From contig CAMWLB010000036.1 in NCBI GenBank assembly GCA_947174985.1, positions 1 to 15,200 of the forward strand: a stretch of 15,200 bases of DNA, given 5' to 3'. The position numbers were made by a program, and so were the translations under genes. The notes below the pieces were generated by a model, which saw nothing but the letters and a program-made list of their open reading frames with translations, made no database searches and was not told the DNA's origin. This document shows, piece after piece, positions 1-8,254 of the stretch (its first letter is position 1; every line of letters starts with the position of its first letter). Origin of the DNA: an uncultured Lachnospiraceae bacterium. GTDB lineage: Bacteria; Bacillota; Clostridia; Lachnospirales; Lachnospiraceae.

Positions 1-3000
1 GTACTGGACATTGCGCCTTCCAAAATTGTGCTGAAGGAACGGCTGCGCCCGGGAAAGCTTTTGCTGGTGGATACGGTACAGGGGCGCGTGATTGACGACG
101 AGGAACTGAAGGAGAAATACGCAAAGCGCCAGCCCTACGGCGAGTGGCTTGACAGCAATCTGGTTACACTTGCTGATTTAAAGATTCCCAACAAGCGGGT
201 GCCGGAATTTTCCGACGAAGAGAGGGAGCGGATGCAGAAAGCATTCGGCTACACCTACGACGATTTAAAACAGAGTATACTTCCCATGGCGCAGAGCGGT
301 GGGGAAGCCATTGCCGCGATGGGTGTGGACACGCCGCTGCCGGTGTTAAGCAAGAGCGCGTATCCGCTGTTTCACTATTTCAAGCAGCTTTTTGCGCAGG
401 TGACAAATCCGCCCATAGACGCCATCAGGGAGGAGGTTGTGACTTCCACCACGGTTTACGTGGGCAGGGAGGGCAATGTGCTGGAAGAGATTCCAGACAA
501 CTGCAACGTGCTCAAGGTCAATAACCCGATTCTGACAAACACGGACTTAATGAAGATAAAGAGCATGAAGGCGGAAGGCTTTCAGGTGGAGGTAATTCCC
601 ATTCTCTACTATAAGAATACCAGTCTGGAAAAGGCGATAGACCGTCTTTTTGTGGAGGTTGACAGGGCTTATCGGGACGGCTCCAACGTGCTGATTCTGT
701 CCGACAGGGGGGTGGATGAAAACCATGTTGCCATTCCGTCCCTGTTAGCGGTGTCCGCTCTGAACCAGTACCTGGTGCGCACGAAAAAAAGAACCCGGCT
801 TGCGCTGATTTTGGAGTCAGGAGAGCCGCGTGAAGTGCATCATTTTGCAACGCTTTTGGGATACGGTGCCTGTGCCATCAACCCCTATCTGGCACAGGAG
901 TCCATCAAGGAGCTGATTGACAATCATATGCTGGACAAGGATTACTATGCGGCAGTTGACGATTACAACAACGCGGTGTTGCACGGCATTGTCAAGATAG
1001 CTTCCAAAATGGGCATTAGCACCATTCAGTCCTATCAGGGCTCCCAGATTTTTGAAGCCATCGGCATCGACAAGGAGGTTGTCAACAAATACTTTACCAA
1101 TACGGTGTGCCGTGTCGGAGGCATCACCATGAAGGATATTGAAAGACAGGTGGACGAGCGGCATTCCATGGCGTTCGACCCGCTTGGTCTTGAAAATGAT
1201 TTGACGTTGGAGAGCCCGGGACATCACAAGATGAGGAGCGGGGGCGACGAGCATCTGTACAATCCGGCAACCATACATCTTTTGCAGGAGTCCACAAGGC
1301 GGGGCGACTATGATATGTTTAAGCAGTATACTGCGCTGGTCAATGACGAGACTTCTGTGAAAAACCTGCGCGGATTGATGGAATTTGTCTATCCGAAGAA
1401 AGGCGTGCCTCTTGCTGAGGTGGAGAGCGTGGATTCCATTGTCACGAGGTTTAAGACGGGCGCCATGTCCTACGGTTCCATTTCAAAGGAGGCGCATGAG
1501 ACGTTGGCAATTGCCATGAACCGGCTGCACGGCAAGAGTAACTCCGGTGAGGGCGGAGAGGATTTGGAGCGCATGACGGTGGGCGAGGACGGCATCGACC
1601 GCTGCTCCGCCATCAAACAGGTGGCGAGCGGACGCTTTGGCGTAACCAGCCGTTACCTTGTGTCAGCGAAAGAAATTCAAATCAAAATGGCGCAGGGCGC
1701 AAAGCCCGGCGAGGGCGGACATCTGCCCGGCGGCAAGGTATACCCGTGGATTGCGAAGACGAGGCACTCCACACCGGGTGTGGGACTGATTTCCCCGCCG
1801 CCCCATCATGATATTTATTCCATTGAGGATTTGGCGCAGCTTATCTATGATTTAAAAAATGCCAACAAGGATGCCCGTATTTCCGTGAAGCTGGTGTCCG
1901 AGGCGGGCGTCGGCACGGTTGCGGCAGGCGTGGCAAAGGCAGGCGCACAGGTCATTCTGGTTTCCGGCTACGACGGCGGTACCGGAGCGGCGCCCCGTAC
2001 TTCCATCCACAACGCAGGACTCCCGTGGGAGCTGGGACTTGCAGAGACGCATCAGACCCTGATTATGAACGGGTTGAGAAATAAGGTGCGAATTGAGACG
2101 GACGGCAAGCTGATGAGTGGGCGCGATGTAGCAGTGGCGGCAATCCTCGGTGCGGAGGAATTTGGCTTTGCAACTGCGCCGTTAGTTACCATGGGCTGTG
2201 TGATGATGCGCGTCTGCAATCTGGACACCTGTCCTGTCGGCGTGGCAACCCAGAATCCGGAGCTAAGGAAGAATTTCCGTGGCAAGCCGGAATATGTTAT
2301 GAATTTTATGCGTTTTATCGCGGAAGAGCTTCGCGAGTATATGGCAAAGCTAGGCGTGCGTACTGTGGACGAACTGGTAGGCAGAACCGATTTGCTGAAG
2401 GTAAAGGAGAATTTAAGCGAGCGTCATAAGGCTGTTGACTTAAGCAGTATTCTTTACAATCCCTACGAGAGCCTGAAGGGAAAGATAACCTTCGATGCGA
2501 AGCAGGTATACGATTTTGCACTGGAGAAAACCCTTGATGAGCGGGTGCTCTTAAAGCAGCTTGCAAGGGCGATGGAGACCGGTCAGAAGAGAAGCATCGA
2601 AGTGGATGTCACCAACACTGACAGGGCTGTCGGTACGATTTTAGGCTCTGAGATAACGAGACGTTTTGGCGATACGCTGGAGGAGGATACCTACCGCGTG
2701 CTCTGCAGCGGCGCGGGCGGACAGAGCTTTGGCGCGTTTATTCCCAAGGGACTGACGTTAGAGCTTGTAGGCGACAGCAACGACTATTTTGGAAAAGGTC
2801 TTTCCGGCGGCAAGCTGGTGGTTTATCCGCCCCACGGCAGCAGGTTTAAGGCGGAGGAAAATATTATCATCGGCAATGTGGCGCTGTACGGCGCGACTAG
2901 CGGCAAGGCGTTTATCAACGGTGTTGCCGGAGAGCGTTTCTGCGTCCGCAATTCCGGCGCGGCAGCGGTTGTGGAAGGCGTGGGCGACCATGGCTGTGAA

Positions 3001-3387
3001 TACATGACTGGCGGGCGTGTGGTAGTATTGGGACGCACCGGCAAGAACTTTGCGGCAGGCATGAGCGGCGGTATCGCCTATGTGCTGGACGAGGAAAACG
3101 ACCTCTATATGAGGCTGAACAAGGAAATGGTATCCTCTTATGAGATTACCTCCAAATATGATGTGCAGGAATTAAAGGAAATGATTCAGGAGCATGTGGC
3201 ATTGACCAACTCGGACAAGGGCAAGCTCATACTGGAGAATTTTAAAGAATATCTGCCGAAGTTCAAAAAAATCATTCCGCATGATTATGAGAGAGTGCTC
3301 AAGACCATTGTACAGATGGAAGAAAAAGGTCTGAGTGCGGAGCAGGCGCAGATAGAGGCCTTTTATGCAAATACGAGGGAGGTGTAG
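1..3387 (+). CDS. gltB: Glutamate synthase (NADPH) large (alpha) subunit, 5' end missing
   Basis: GltB makes two glutamates from 2-oxoglutarate and the ammonia released from glutamine, in the cytoplasm, with electrons delivered by GltD. The frame is open from base 1 with no stop or convincing start, so the gene begins outside the window. About 1,128 codons are present of the usual 1,500, and the N-terminal glutaminase domain is what is missing. Domains seen in order: the central domain (roughly bases 1-1240), the FMN/2-oxoglutarate domain (about 1245-2400), and the C-terminal GXGXG beta-helix domain (about 2560-3200). The FMN domain carries the GEGGHLPGGKV and PGVGLISPPPHHD motifs. The 3Fe-4S cluster cysteines are at bases 2197, 2215 and 2230 (C-x5-C-x4-C, followed by PVGVATQ). 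The gltD start lies 2 bases past the stop, so the two are one operon. No frameshift is visible. The family call is very secure. Confidence 0.97.
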   Translation, partial: VLDIAPSKIVLKERLRPGKLLLVDTVQGRVIDDEELKEKYAKRQPYGEWLDSNLVTLADLKIPNKRVPEFSDEERERMQKAFGYTYDDLKQSILPMAQSGGEAIAAMGVDTPLPVLSKSAYPLFHYFKQLFAQVTNPPIDAIREEVVTSTTVYVGREGNVLEEIPDNCNVLKVNNPILTNTDLMKIKSMKAEGFQVEVIPILYYKNTSLEKAIDRLFVEVDRAYRDGSNVLILSDRGVDENHVAIPSLLAVSALNQYLVRTKKRTRLALILESGEPREVHHFATLLGYGACAINPYLAQESIKELIDNHMLDKDYYAAVDDYNNAVLHGIVKIASKMGISTIQSYQGSQIFEAIGIDKEVVNKYFTNTVCRVGGITMKDIERQVDERHSMAFDPLGLENDLTLESPGHHKMRSGGDEHLYNPATIHLLQESTRRGDYDMFKQYTALVNDETSVKNLRGLMEFVYPKKGVPLAEVESVDSIVTRFKTGAMSYGSISKEAHETLAIAMNRLHGKSNSGEGGEDLERMTVGEDGIDRCSAIKQVASGRFGVTSRYLVSAKEIQIKMAQGAKPGEGGHLPGGKVYPWIAKTRHSTPGVGLISPPPHHDIYSIEDLAQLIYDLKNANKDARISVKLVSEAGVGTVAAGVAKAGAQVILVSGYDGGTGAAPRTSIHNAGLPWELGLAETHQTLIMNGLRNKVRIETDGKLMSGRDVAVAAILGAEEFGFATAPLVTMGCVMMRVCNLDTCPVGVATQNPELRKNFRGKPEYVMNFMRFIAEELREYMAKLGVRTVDELVGRTDLLKVKENLSERHKAVDLSSILYNPYESLKGKITFDAKQVYDFALEKTLDERVLLKQLARAMETGQKRSIEVDVTNTDRAVGTILGSEITRRFGDTLEEDTYRVLCSGAGGQSFGAFIPKGLTLELVGDSNDYFGKGLSGGKLVVYPPHGSRFKAEENIIIGNVALYGATSGKAFINGVAGERFCVRNSGAAAVVEGVGDHGCEYMTGGRVVVLGRTGKNFAAGMSGGIAYVLDEENDLYMRLNKEMVSSYEITSKYDVQELKEMIQEHVALTNSDKGKLILENFKEYLPKFKKIIPHDYERVLKTIVQMEEKGLSAEQAQIEAFYANTREV

Positions 3388-3389
3388 GT

Positions 3390-4883
3390 ATGGGAAAGCC
3401 AACAGGTTTTATGGAATATGAGAGGGAGACCTCCGCGGCAGTAAAGCCCAAAGTGAGGATTAAGAATTTTGATGAATTTCACGAGCACCTGCCGCTTCAG
3501 AAACAGAGGCTGCAGGGGGCGCGCTGTATGGAGTGCGGCGTGCCGTTCTGTCAGTCGGGCATGACGCTCTGCGGCATGACTTCGGGCTGTCCGCTTCACA
3601 ATCTGGTGCCGGAATGGAATGACTTGGTATATACCGGCAACTGGGAGCAGGCGTATAAGAGATTAAAAAAGACAAACAATTTTCCGGAATTTACTTCCAG
3701 AGTTTGTCCGGCGCTCTGCGAGGCGGCATGCACCTGCGGCTTAAACGGCGAGCCGGTTGCCACAAAGGAAAATGAGTATGCCATCATTGAAAATGCTTAT
3801 GAAAAGGGCTATGCGGCGCCGAAGCCGCCCAAGGTGCGCACCGGCAAGAAGGTAGCTGTGGTGGGAAGCGGTCCGTCAGGGCTTGCCGTTGCCGACCAGC
3901 TCAATAAAAGAGGTCATTTGGTTACCGTGTACGAGCGTTCCGACAGGGTGGGCGGTCTGCTGATGTACGGCATCCCCAATATGAAGCTGGAAAAGCGGAT
4001 TGTAGAGCGGAAAATAGAGGTGATGGAAGAGGAAGGCGTCGTTTTTGTCACGAACACGGACGTGGGACGGGATATCAAACCGGCGAAGCTTTTGAAGGAA
4101 TATGACAGGGTAGTGCTGGCATGCGGCGCATCCAATCCGAGGGATATCAATGCCCCGGGGCGGGATGCAAAGGGGATTTATTTTGCGGTGGATTTTTTAA
4201 AGGCAAATACAAAAAGCCTTCTGGACAGCGGCCTTTCGGATGGCAGTTATATCAATGCAAAGGGTAAAAATGTGGTGATTATCGGCGGCGGCGACACGGG
4301 CAACGACTGTGTGGGAACAGTGATTCGCCATGGTTGTAAGTCCGTGACGCAGATAGAGATGATGCCGAAAGCGCCTGAGAAGCGTGCGGAGGACAATCCC
4401 TGGCCCGAATGGCCGAAGGTGCTGAAGACGGATTACGGTCAGGAGGAAGCAATTGCTGTATTCGGGCATGACCCCAGAATTTATGAGACTACGGTGAAGG
4501 AGTTTATCAAGGATAAGGAAGGCAATGTAAAAGCCGTGAAAACCGTGAAGCTTTCCCGTGAGAAGGACCCTGAGACAGGGCGTGTGAGTATGCAGGAAAT
4601 CGCAGGCAGCGAGCAGCTTCTGGATGCAGAGCTTGTCCTGATTGCGGCAGGCTTCCTCGGCAGCCAGAAGTATGTGACGGACGCTTTTGGGGTGGAAACG
4701 GATGCCAGAAGCAATGTGAAGACCCTGCCCGGCGGCTATCAGACAAGCGCAGGCAATGTCTTTGTGACGGGTGACATGCACAGGGGACAGTCCCTTGTGG
4801 TCTGGGCAATCAGGGAAGGCAGGGAAGCGGCGCGCGCCGTGGACGAAAGCCTGATGGGATATACGAATCTGCTGGTGCAGTAG
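3390..4883 (+). CDS. gltD: Glutamate synthase (NADPH) small (beta) subunit
   Basis: GltD oxidises NADPH on FAD and passes electrons through 4Fe-4S clusters to GltB. The 497-residue length is normal for the family. The N-terminal cluster domain holds cysteines at about 46, 49, 54 and 67, then 106, 110 and 114 (CMECGVPFC, CPALCEAAC). The FAD-binding Rossmann motif GSGPSG is at about 159-164, followed by the ERSDRVGGLLMYGIP stretch typical of this family. The NADPH-binding motif GGGDTGND is at about 299-306. The C-terminal FAD contact GDMHRGQSLVVWAI is near 461-474. The ATG start has a good Shine-Dalgarno (GGGAGG, around 3378-3383) within the end of gltB and sits 2 bases after the gltB stop, so translation is probably coupled. 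A hairpin terminator follows. Related PreT or NADPH-dependent sulfide dehydrogenase subunits share this fold, but the directly adjacent gltB settles the identity. Confidence 0.96.
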   Translation: MGKPTGFMEYERETSAAVKPKVRIKNFDEFHEHLPLQKQRLQGARCMECGVPFCQSGMTLCGMTSGCPLHNLVPEWNDLVYTGNWEQAYKRLKKTNNFPEFTSRVCPALCEAACTCGLNGEPVATKENEYAIIENAYEKGYAAPKPPKVRTGKKVAVVGSGPSGLAVADQLNKRGHLVTVYERSDRVGGLLMYGIPNMKLEKRIVERKIEVMEEEGVVFVTNTDVGRDIKPAKLLKEYDRVVLACGASNPRDINAPGRDAKGIYFAVDFLKANTKSLLDSGLSDGSYINAKGKNVVIIGGGDTGNDCVGTVIRHGCKSVTQIEMMPKAPEKRAEDNPWPEWPKVLKTDYGQEEAIAVFGHDPRIYETTVKEFIKDKEGNVKAVKTVKLSREKDPETGRVSMQEIAGSEQLLDAELVLIAAGFLGSQKYVTDAFGVETDARSNVKTLPGGYQTSAGNVFVTGDMHRGQSLVVWAIREGREAARAVDESLMGYTNLLVQ

Positions 4884-4932
4884 CAGCGGACAGAAATTGC
4901 TGTAGTTGTTCAGGATAAGTTTTTCACGCATA

Positions 4933-4976
4933 ATAAACGGGCTGAAGGCTTTTTACTGCCTTTCGGCCCGCTTTAT
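4933..4976. terminator. Bidirectional intrinsic terminator between gltD and the PepSY lipoprotein gene
   Basis: An inverted repeat pairs CGGGCTGAAGGC (4938-4949) with GCCTTTCGGCCCG (4958-4970). It contains one G-T pair and one bulged base, and flanking ATAAA/TTTAT bases extend the stem. The right side runs into CTTTATTTTA for the + strand. On the minus strand the stem runs into TTTATTATG. It lies between two convergent genes (stops at 4883 and 4993), so it can end both transcripts. Confidence 0.85.
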
Positions 4977-4992
4977 TTTAGAGCGTTGCTGG

Positions 4993-5904
4993 TTAGTCCA
5001 GTTCCTTTTCAAAGCTTAGAATCTCACCTGTACAGGCATCCACATCGCAGGCATATTCCGTGCGTCCTACATGCCATTCTACTTCGTATTCGGCATATCC
5101 ATCGTCATAGTCTAACTCCACTTTTAGATTTTGTGTCTCTGCCTCGGTGACACCGGCATAGTCTAAGGCAAGCTGTTTTGCCGTATCCTCTGTAATCAGA
5201 TTTGCTGAGTAGGCGGAATCGTGGTGTCCGCTGTGATGTCCCGCCTCTTGGTGACAGGACAGAACTGCGCCTGTTATGGCGTCAATATCGTAGTCGTATT
5301 CTATATTATCTTTGTAAAATTCTACATCATACTGCCAGCATCCGTCGTCATGTTCCAGATGGACATGTGAAATAAGGACGCTGTCGGCATCAAATCCGGC
5401 ATGTTCCAGTGCAGCCTGCTGTGCGGCTTCCCTGCCGATGTACCGGCTGTCAACGTCGTTTGTGCCGGACTGTGTACCGTCAGATTCCGGACTGCCGGAT
5501 TGTGTGCCATTGGGGCGTGCGCTGCCTGACTGCATGTCATTTTGCGCAGTGTCGGGAGCTGTGTTTCCCGTCGGTATATCGGCAAGGTCGTAATCTCCCA
5601 TTTCGCAGTTCAGGGAAAGAATTTCACCGGTTATGGCATTGACTGTATAAACATATTCTGCAGTTTCACTGACGAATTCAATGTCATATTTTGCGGCGTC
5701 TTCGTCAGAGTCAAGGTGTACTCTGACAAACACGACGTTTTCTTCCGAAAGCCCTGCGTTTTCCAGCACGGTGTTTTTTGCTTCGGAAATTGTAATGTAG
5801 CTGCCGTTTTCCGCAGGGGGAGTCTGTGAAGAAGGCGAGCCGCAGCCGGCAGACAATATCAAACTTATGATAAGAGTAAATAGGAAAGAATATTTTTTAT
5901 ACAT
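4993..5904 (-). CDS. Secreted lipoprotein with three PepSY domains
   Basis: The 303-residue protein opens with MYKKYSFLFTLIISLILSAGC, a lipoprotein signal peptide with the probable lipidated cysteine at residue 21. Three PepSY repeats follow at about 36-100, 155-218 and 236-301. Each has a helix like AKxxxLxxAG, then an acidic beta strand (YDIEF, YDVEF, YEVEW), then a closing DAxTGEIL-type turn. Between repeats 1 and 2 lies a roughly 50-residue Gly/Ser/Thr/Gln/Asn-rich linker with repeated GTQSG units. Between repeats 2 and 3 is a short His-rich patch (HHSGHH). PepSY domains are linked to inhibition or modulation of extracytoplasmic peptidases and to envelope sensing; the role here is unknown. 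An in-frame ATG four codons upstream (5916) is disfavoured because it contains the GGAGG that serves as ribosome binding site for the chosen ATG. The gene stands alone and is divergent from the two-component operon. Confidence 0.86.
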   Translation of the reverse strand: MYKKYSFLFTLIISLILSAGCGSPSSQTPPAENGSYITISEAKNTVLENAGLSEENVVFVRVHLDSDEDAAKYDIEFVSETAEYVYTVNAITGEILSLNCEMGDYDLADIPTGNTAPDTAQNDMQSGSARPNGTQSGSPESDGTQSGTNDVDSRYIGREAAQQAALEHAGFDADSVLISHVHLEHDDGCWQYDVEFYKDNIEYDYDIDAITGAVLSCHQEAGHHSGHHDSAYSANLITEDTAKQLALDYAGVTEAETQNLKVELDYDDGYAEYEVEWHVGRTEYACDVDACTGEILSFEKELD

Positions 5905-6106
5905 GGGTTCCTCCATTTCGCCGATAAGCTGTATATTGATGACTATAGTTTAAATGACAATACTGTGGAAAGCAAGGGTAATTGTTACACCAGTGGATTT
6001 ATAGGAATATATATGGTAATATATCTACATAAATTTTGATACATAAAAGACGAATAAAAAGTAATTTGATTGGTGGGCGAGTAGGAATAATTGTGTGAGG
6101 TATGAT
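5905..6106. other. AT-rich divergent intergenic region
   Basis: This 202-bp gap separates the divergent lipoprotein and LytTR regulator genes and should hold both promoters, but neither is clear. For the + strand the best candidate is TGGATT (5994-5999), 17 bases, then TAATAT (6017-6022) with an extended TG at 6014-6015. For the minus strand, TTGTCA (5960-5955) lies 19 bases before TATACA (5935-5930). Both are weak. No coding sequence or convincing paired LytTR-binding direct repeats were seen. Confidence 0.4.
5910..5914 (-). promoter_or_regulatory. Shine-Dalgarno GGAGG that fixes the lipoprotein start
   Basis: On the minus strand the sequence reads ATGGAGGAACCCATG. GGAGG lies 5 bases before the second ATG (5904), which directly begins the charged signal peptide MYKKYS. 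The first ATG (5916) overlaps this site and has no comparable site of its own upstream, so the downstream start is preferred. Confidence 0.72.
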
Positions 6107-6811
6107 ATGTATGACATAGGAATATGTGATGATGGAGTGAATACTTGTGCCGACATTGAGAATTTACTTTTAAAATGCGCAAAAGAGAAAGAAATTCAAA
6201 TTAATATACGGGTATGGTATACGGGGGAGGGACTGCGGAATTACCTGATAGATGGTGGTCATCTGGATATTTTGTATCTGGATATTGAGTTATTCAAAAT
6301 GACAGGAATAGAGATTGGCAGTTACATCCGAAATGAATTGGACAATACGGGATTACAGATTATATACATATCAGGAAAAATGTCTTACGCATTACAGTTG
6401 TTTAAAACACAGCCACTGGATTTTTTAGTCAAACCGATAAGGCAGGAACAGATAAATGAAACAATGGAAACAGCAGTTAAGATTATAAACAAGAAAAGGG
6501 AAAGGTTTGAATTTCAAAAAGGAAAAGATTACCACTATATTACACAGGGAGAAATTATCTATTTTGAGAGTAAGGGAAGAAAGATAAAGATAGTGACATC
6601 GCAGGAGACCTATGAGTTCTATGGCAGATTAAAGGAAGTTATTAAACATTTGTCAGATGAATTCATAGAGATACATCAATCATACGTTATCAATAAAGAA
6701 CATGTCAAACGCTATACCTATGAAATGGTTGAATTGGATGATGGAACTATATTAACAATCAGCCAGAAAAAACGCAAACAGGTCAGGAAGAAAGTTTTGA
6801 GGGACGAATAG
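6107..6811 (+). CDS. LytTR-family response regulator (AgrA/VirR-like)
   Basis: This cytoplasmic DNA-binding response regulator has 234 residues, the normal length for the family. The receiver domain covers about 1-125. It has the acidic pair D8-D9 (GICDDG), phospho-acceptor D59 in LDILYLDIEL, and the conserved lysine K109 in FLVKP. The LytTR domain covers about 137-232, with the family pattern GEIIYFESKGRK, then FIEIHQSYVIN and the basic tail KKRKQVRKK. LytTR proteins bind paired short direct repeats and usually activate transcription. A GTG four codons upstream (6095) is in frame, but GAGG at 6097-6100 lies 6 bases before the ATG at 6107, and MYDIGICDD is the usual start of a receiver domain. 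The kinase gene begins one base after its stop. Base composition is clearly more AT-rich than gltBD. Its target is not known; the exporters downstream are the nearest candidates. Confidence 0.93.
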   Translation: MYDIGICDDGVNTCADIENLLLKCAKEKEIQINIRVWYTGEGLRNYLIDGGHLDILYLDIELFKMTGIEIGSYIRNELDNTGLQIIYISGKMSYALQLFKTQPLDFLVKPIRQEQINETMETAVKIINKKRERFEFQKGKDYHYITQGEIIYFESKGRKIKIVTSQETYEFYGRLKEVIKHLSDEFIEIHQSYVINKEHVKRYTYEMVELDDGTILTISQKKRKQVRKKVLRDE

Positions 6812-6812
6812 T

Positions 6813-8075
6813 ATGCTCGATTTTATCATTTGCGCAATAACGAATCTCTTACGAATTTATTTAGTATGCCGATTTGCGGAAGTCTTTCTGGGAAAGCCAG
6901 AGGTGGTGAAAAATAAGATATTTTGTGTTTGCGCCGTTTATTTCACTGTTAATGTGGCAATGTTTTGGATGTTTCATACAGCATGGATTAACTTTGTGTG
7001 TAATCTAATAGGAATAAGCGCAGTGGTGGGCCTGTATACGAGATCAATCAAGGAAAATGTATTTGTGACCGGATCAATTACGCTGATTAACATAGGATGT
7101 GATGCGGTAGCTACATTGACGTTTATCAGCTATGAAGATGGAAAGGAATTCAGCCAGATTTATGAATTGTTAACTGTTCTGTTAATATTTATCTGTTGGT
7201 TTTTAGTTGGAATGATAGTAACAGCACATAAAAATGTGGAGCAGACTTTTCGGTTTTCGTTGGTCATTGTGCCGTTTTGCAGCATAGCCATTATTTTATT
7301 TTTAATATATTCGGGCGCTTGTGCGGAAATCGGAATTGCAATTGCAGGTATTGGACTGCTGGTTATAAATTTTTTTATGCTCTATTTGTACAATCAGTTA
7401 CTTCACTCTATCTCGCAGAAGTTTGAAACAGAGATTCTTGAACATAAAGTACAAATTTATTCAAACCAGCTTGATGTGATTTTACAGAGCGATGAAAAGG
7501 CAAGAGCATTAAGACATGATATGAAACATCATATAAATGAATTAAGGGTACTGGCAAATAAGTATGGGGTAGAGGAAATTAGGCGTTATGTAGAGCAAAT
7601 GGAAGAATTTATGCACAATCCGGGAGAGATTGTAGCATCAGGAAATGTGGACATTGACAGCGTATTAAATTATATGCTGCGAAGGGCAAAGGAAGATTTA
7701 ACGACAGTACTCGTAAAGGTCATGCTGCCGGAAGAAATCAAGCATTCTTTTGATATCAATGTACTGTTGGGGAATTTATTGGAAAATGCAATAGAGGCAG
7801 CAAAGCAGTCAGAACAAAAGTATTTGAGCGTGGATATTGCATTAAAGAAGGGTGTACTGAAAGTCCAGATTGATAATAGTTTTTCTAATGTAGAGATATT
7901 GCATAAAGAGGATGGAGGCAAGGTATTTTTATCTACTAAAAAGAGAAAAGAGCAACATGGCATCGGATTAAAAAATGTGAAAAAGATTGTTGAGTCCTAC
8001 CATGGAAGTGTAGAAATAGAAACGGATAAAGATATTTTTAGTGTTAAGGTTTATTTATATATATCAAAGATATAA
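6813..8075 (+). CDS. Membrane sensor histidine kinase, GHKL type (AgrC-like)
   Basis: The 420-residue protein is a predicted membrane sensor that phosphorylates the regulator encoded just upstream. The first roughly 195 residues form about six hydrophobic segments (near 5-25, 36-56, 60-77, 84-106, 118-138 and 148-195, the last probably two spans) with no large extracellular domain, as in AgrC and ComD-type peptide sensors. A linker follows, then the histidine box RALRHDMKHHINEL with the probable phospho-acceptor H235. The ATPase domain shows the N box LLGNLLENAIEAA (about 318-330) and the G box HGIGLKNVKKIVESYHG (about 382-398). The start ATG is one base after the regulator stop, with a GAGGGA Shine-Dalgarno around 6798-6803. 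The gene is AT-rich (a 60-base spot count at 7441-7500 gives 19 G+C). A strong terminator follows. The architecture suggests a peptide or membrane-active ligand, but the signal is unknown. Confidence 0.93.
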   Translation: MLDFIICAITNLLRIYLVCRFAEVFLGKPEVVKNKIFCVCAVYFTVNVAMFWMFHTAWINFVCNLIGISAVVGLYTRSIKENVFVTGSITLINIGCDAVATLTFISYEDGKEFSQIYELLTVLLIFICWFLVGMIVTAHKNVEQTFRFSLVIVPFCSIAIILFLIYSGACAEIGIAIAGIGLLVINFFMLYLYNQLLHSISQKFETEILEHKVQIYSNQLDVILQSDEKARALRHDMKHHINELRVLANKYGVEEIRRYVEQMEEFMHNPGEIVASGNVDIDSVLNYMLRRAKEDLTTVLVKVMLPEEIKHSFDINVLLGNLLENAIEAAKQSEQKYLSVDIALKKGVLKVQIDNSFSNVEILHKEDGGKVFLSTKKRKEQHGIGLKNVKKIVESYHGSVEIETDKDIFSVKVYLYISKI

Positions 8076-8090
8076 TGTATAAGCGGAAGG

Positions 8091-8122
8091 AAAGCATAGC
8101 TGCATATCAGCTATGCTTTTTT
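8091..8122 (+). terminator. Intrinsic terminator of the two-component operon
   Basis: A perfect inverted repeat pairs AAGCATAGCT (8092-8101) with AGCTATGCTT (8109-8118) around a 7-base loop. An additional A-T pair forms at the base, and a run of T follows to 8122. It lies 16 bases past the kinase stop. Confidence 0.92.
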
Positions 8123-8207
8123 GACATAATGGAAGCAATACATGTTAAATTTTACAACGATATATATTATTTTTGACACCAAACGGTACAATACATTTTT
8201 CTATGAT
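8121..8207 (+). promoter_or_regulatory. Candidate promoter region for the exporter operon
   Basis: Two TTGACA hexamers occur, at 8121-8126 (overlapping the terminator T-run) and 8173-8178. The first has a possible TTAAAT -10 at 8145-8150 (18-base spacer). The second is followed by TATGAT at 8202-8207, but 23 bases is too long a spacer for a normal sigma-A promoter. A promoter is needed here because a strong terminator precedes the operon. Neither candidate is certain, and poor spacing would fit activation by a regulator. Confidence 0.4.
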
Positions 8208-8254
8208 AAAATGCCCCAAAAGCGAGTAGTATCTATACGAGAGGGTGAGAGAAC

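Noticed and set aside
817..1278. A 153-codon open frame on the minus strand, antisense to gltB
   Set aside because: It is fully inside gltB, with no Shine-Dalgarno or recognisable domain. Similar shadows occur throughout gltB.
4197..4931. A 244-codon open frame on the minus strand, antisense to gltD
   Set aside because: It lies almost entirely opposite a certain gene, has no ribosome site, and its His/Arg/Leu-rich product has no family features. It is a shadow of GC-rich coding sequence.
8140..8200. Paired LytTR-binding direct repeats upstream of the exporters
   Set aside because: Only one sequence (CCAAACGGT, 8179-8187) fits the half-site. The nearest similar AAC core is 26 bases away, not the usual 21-22, so no operator is called.
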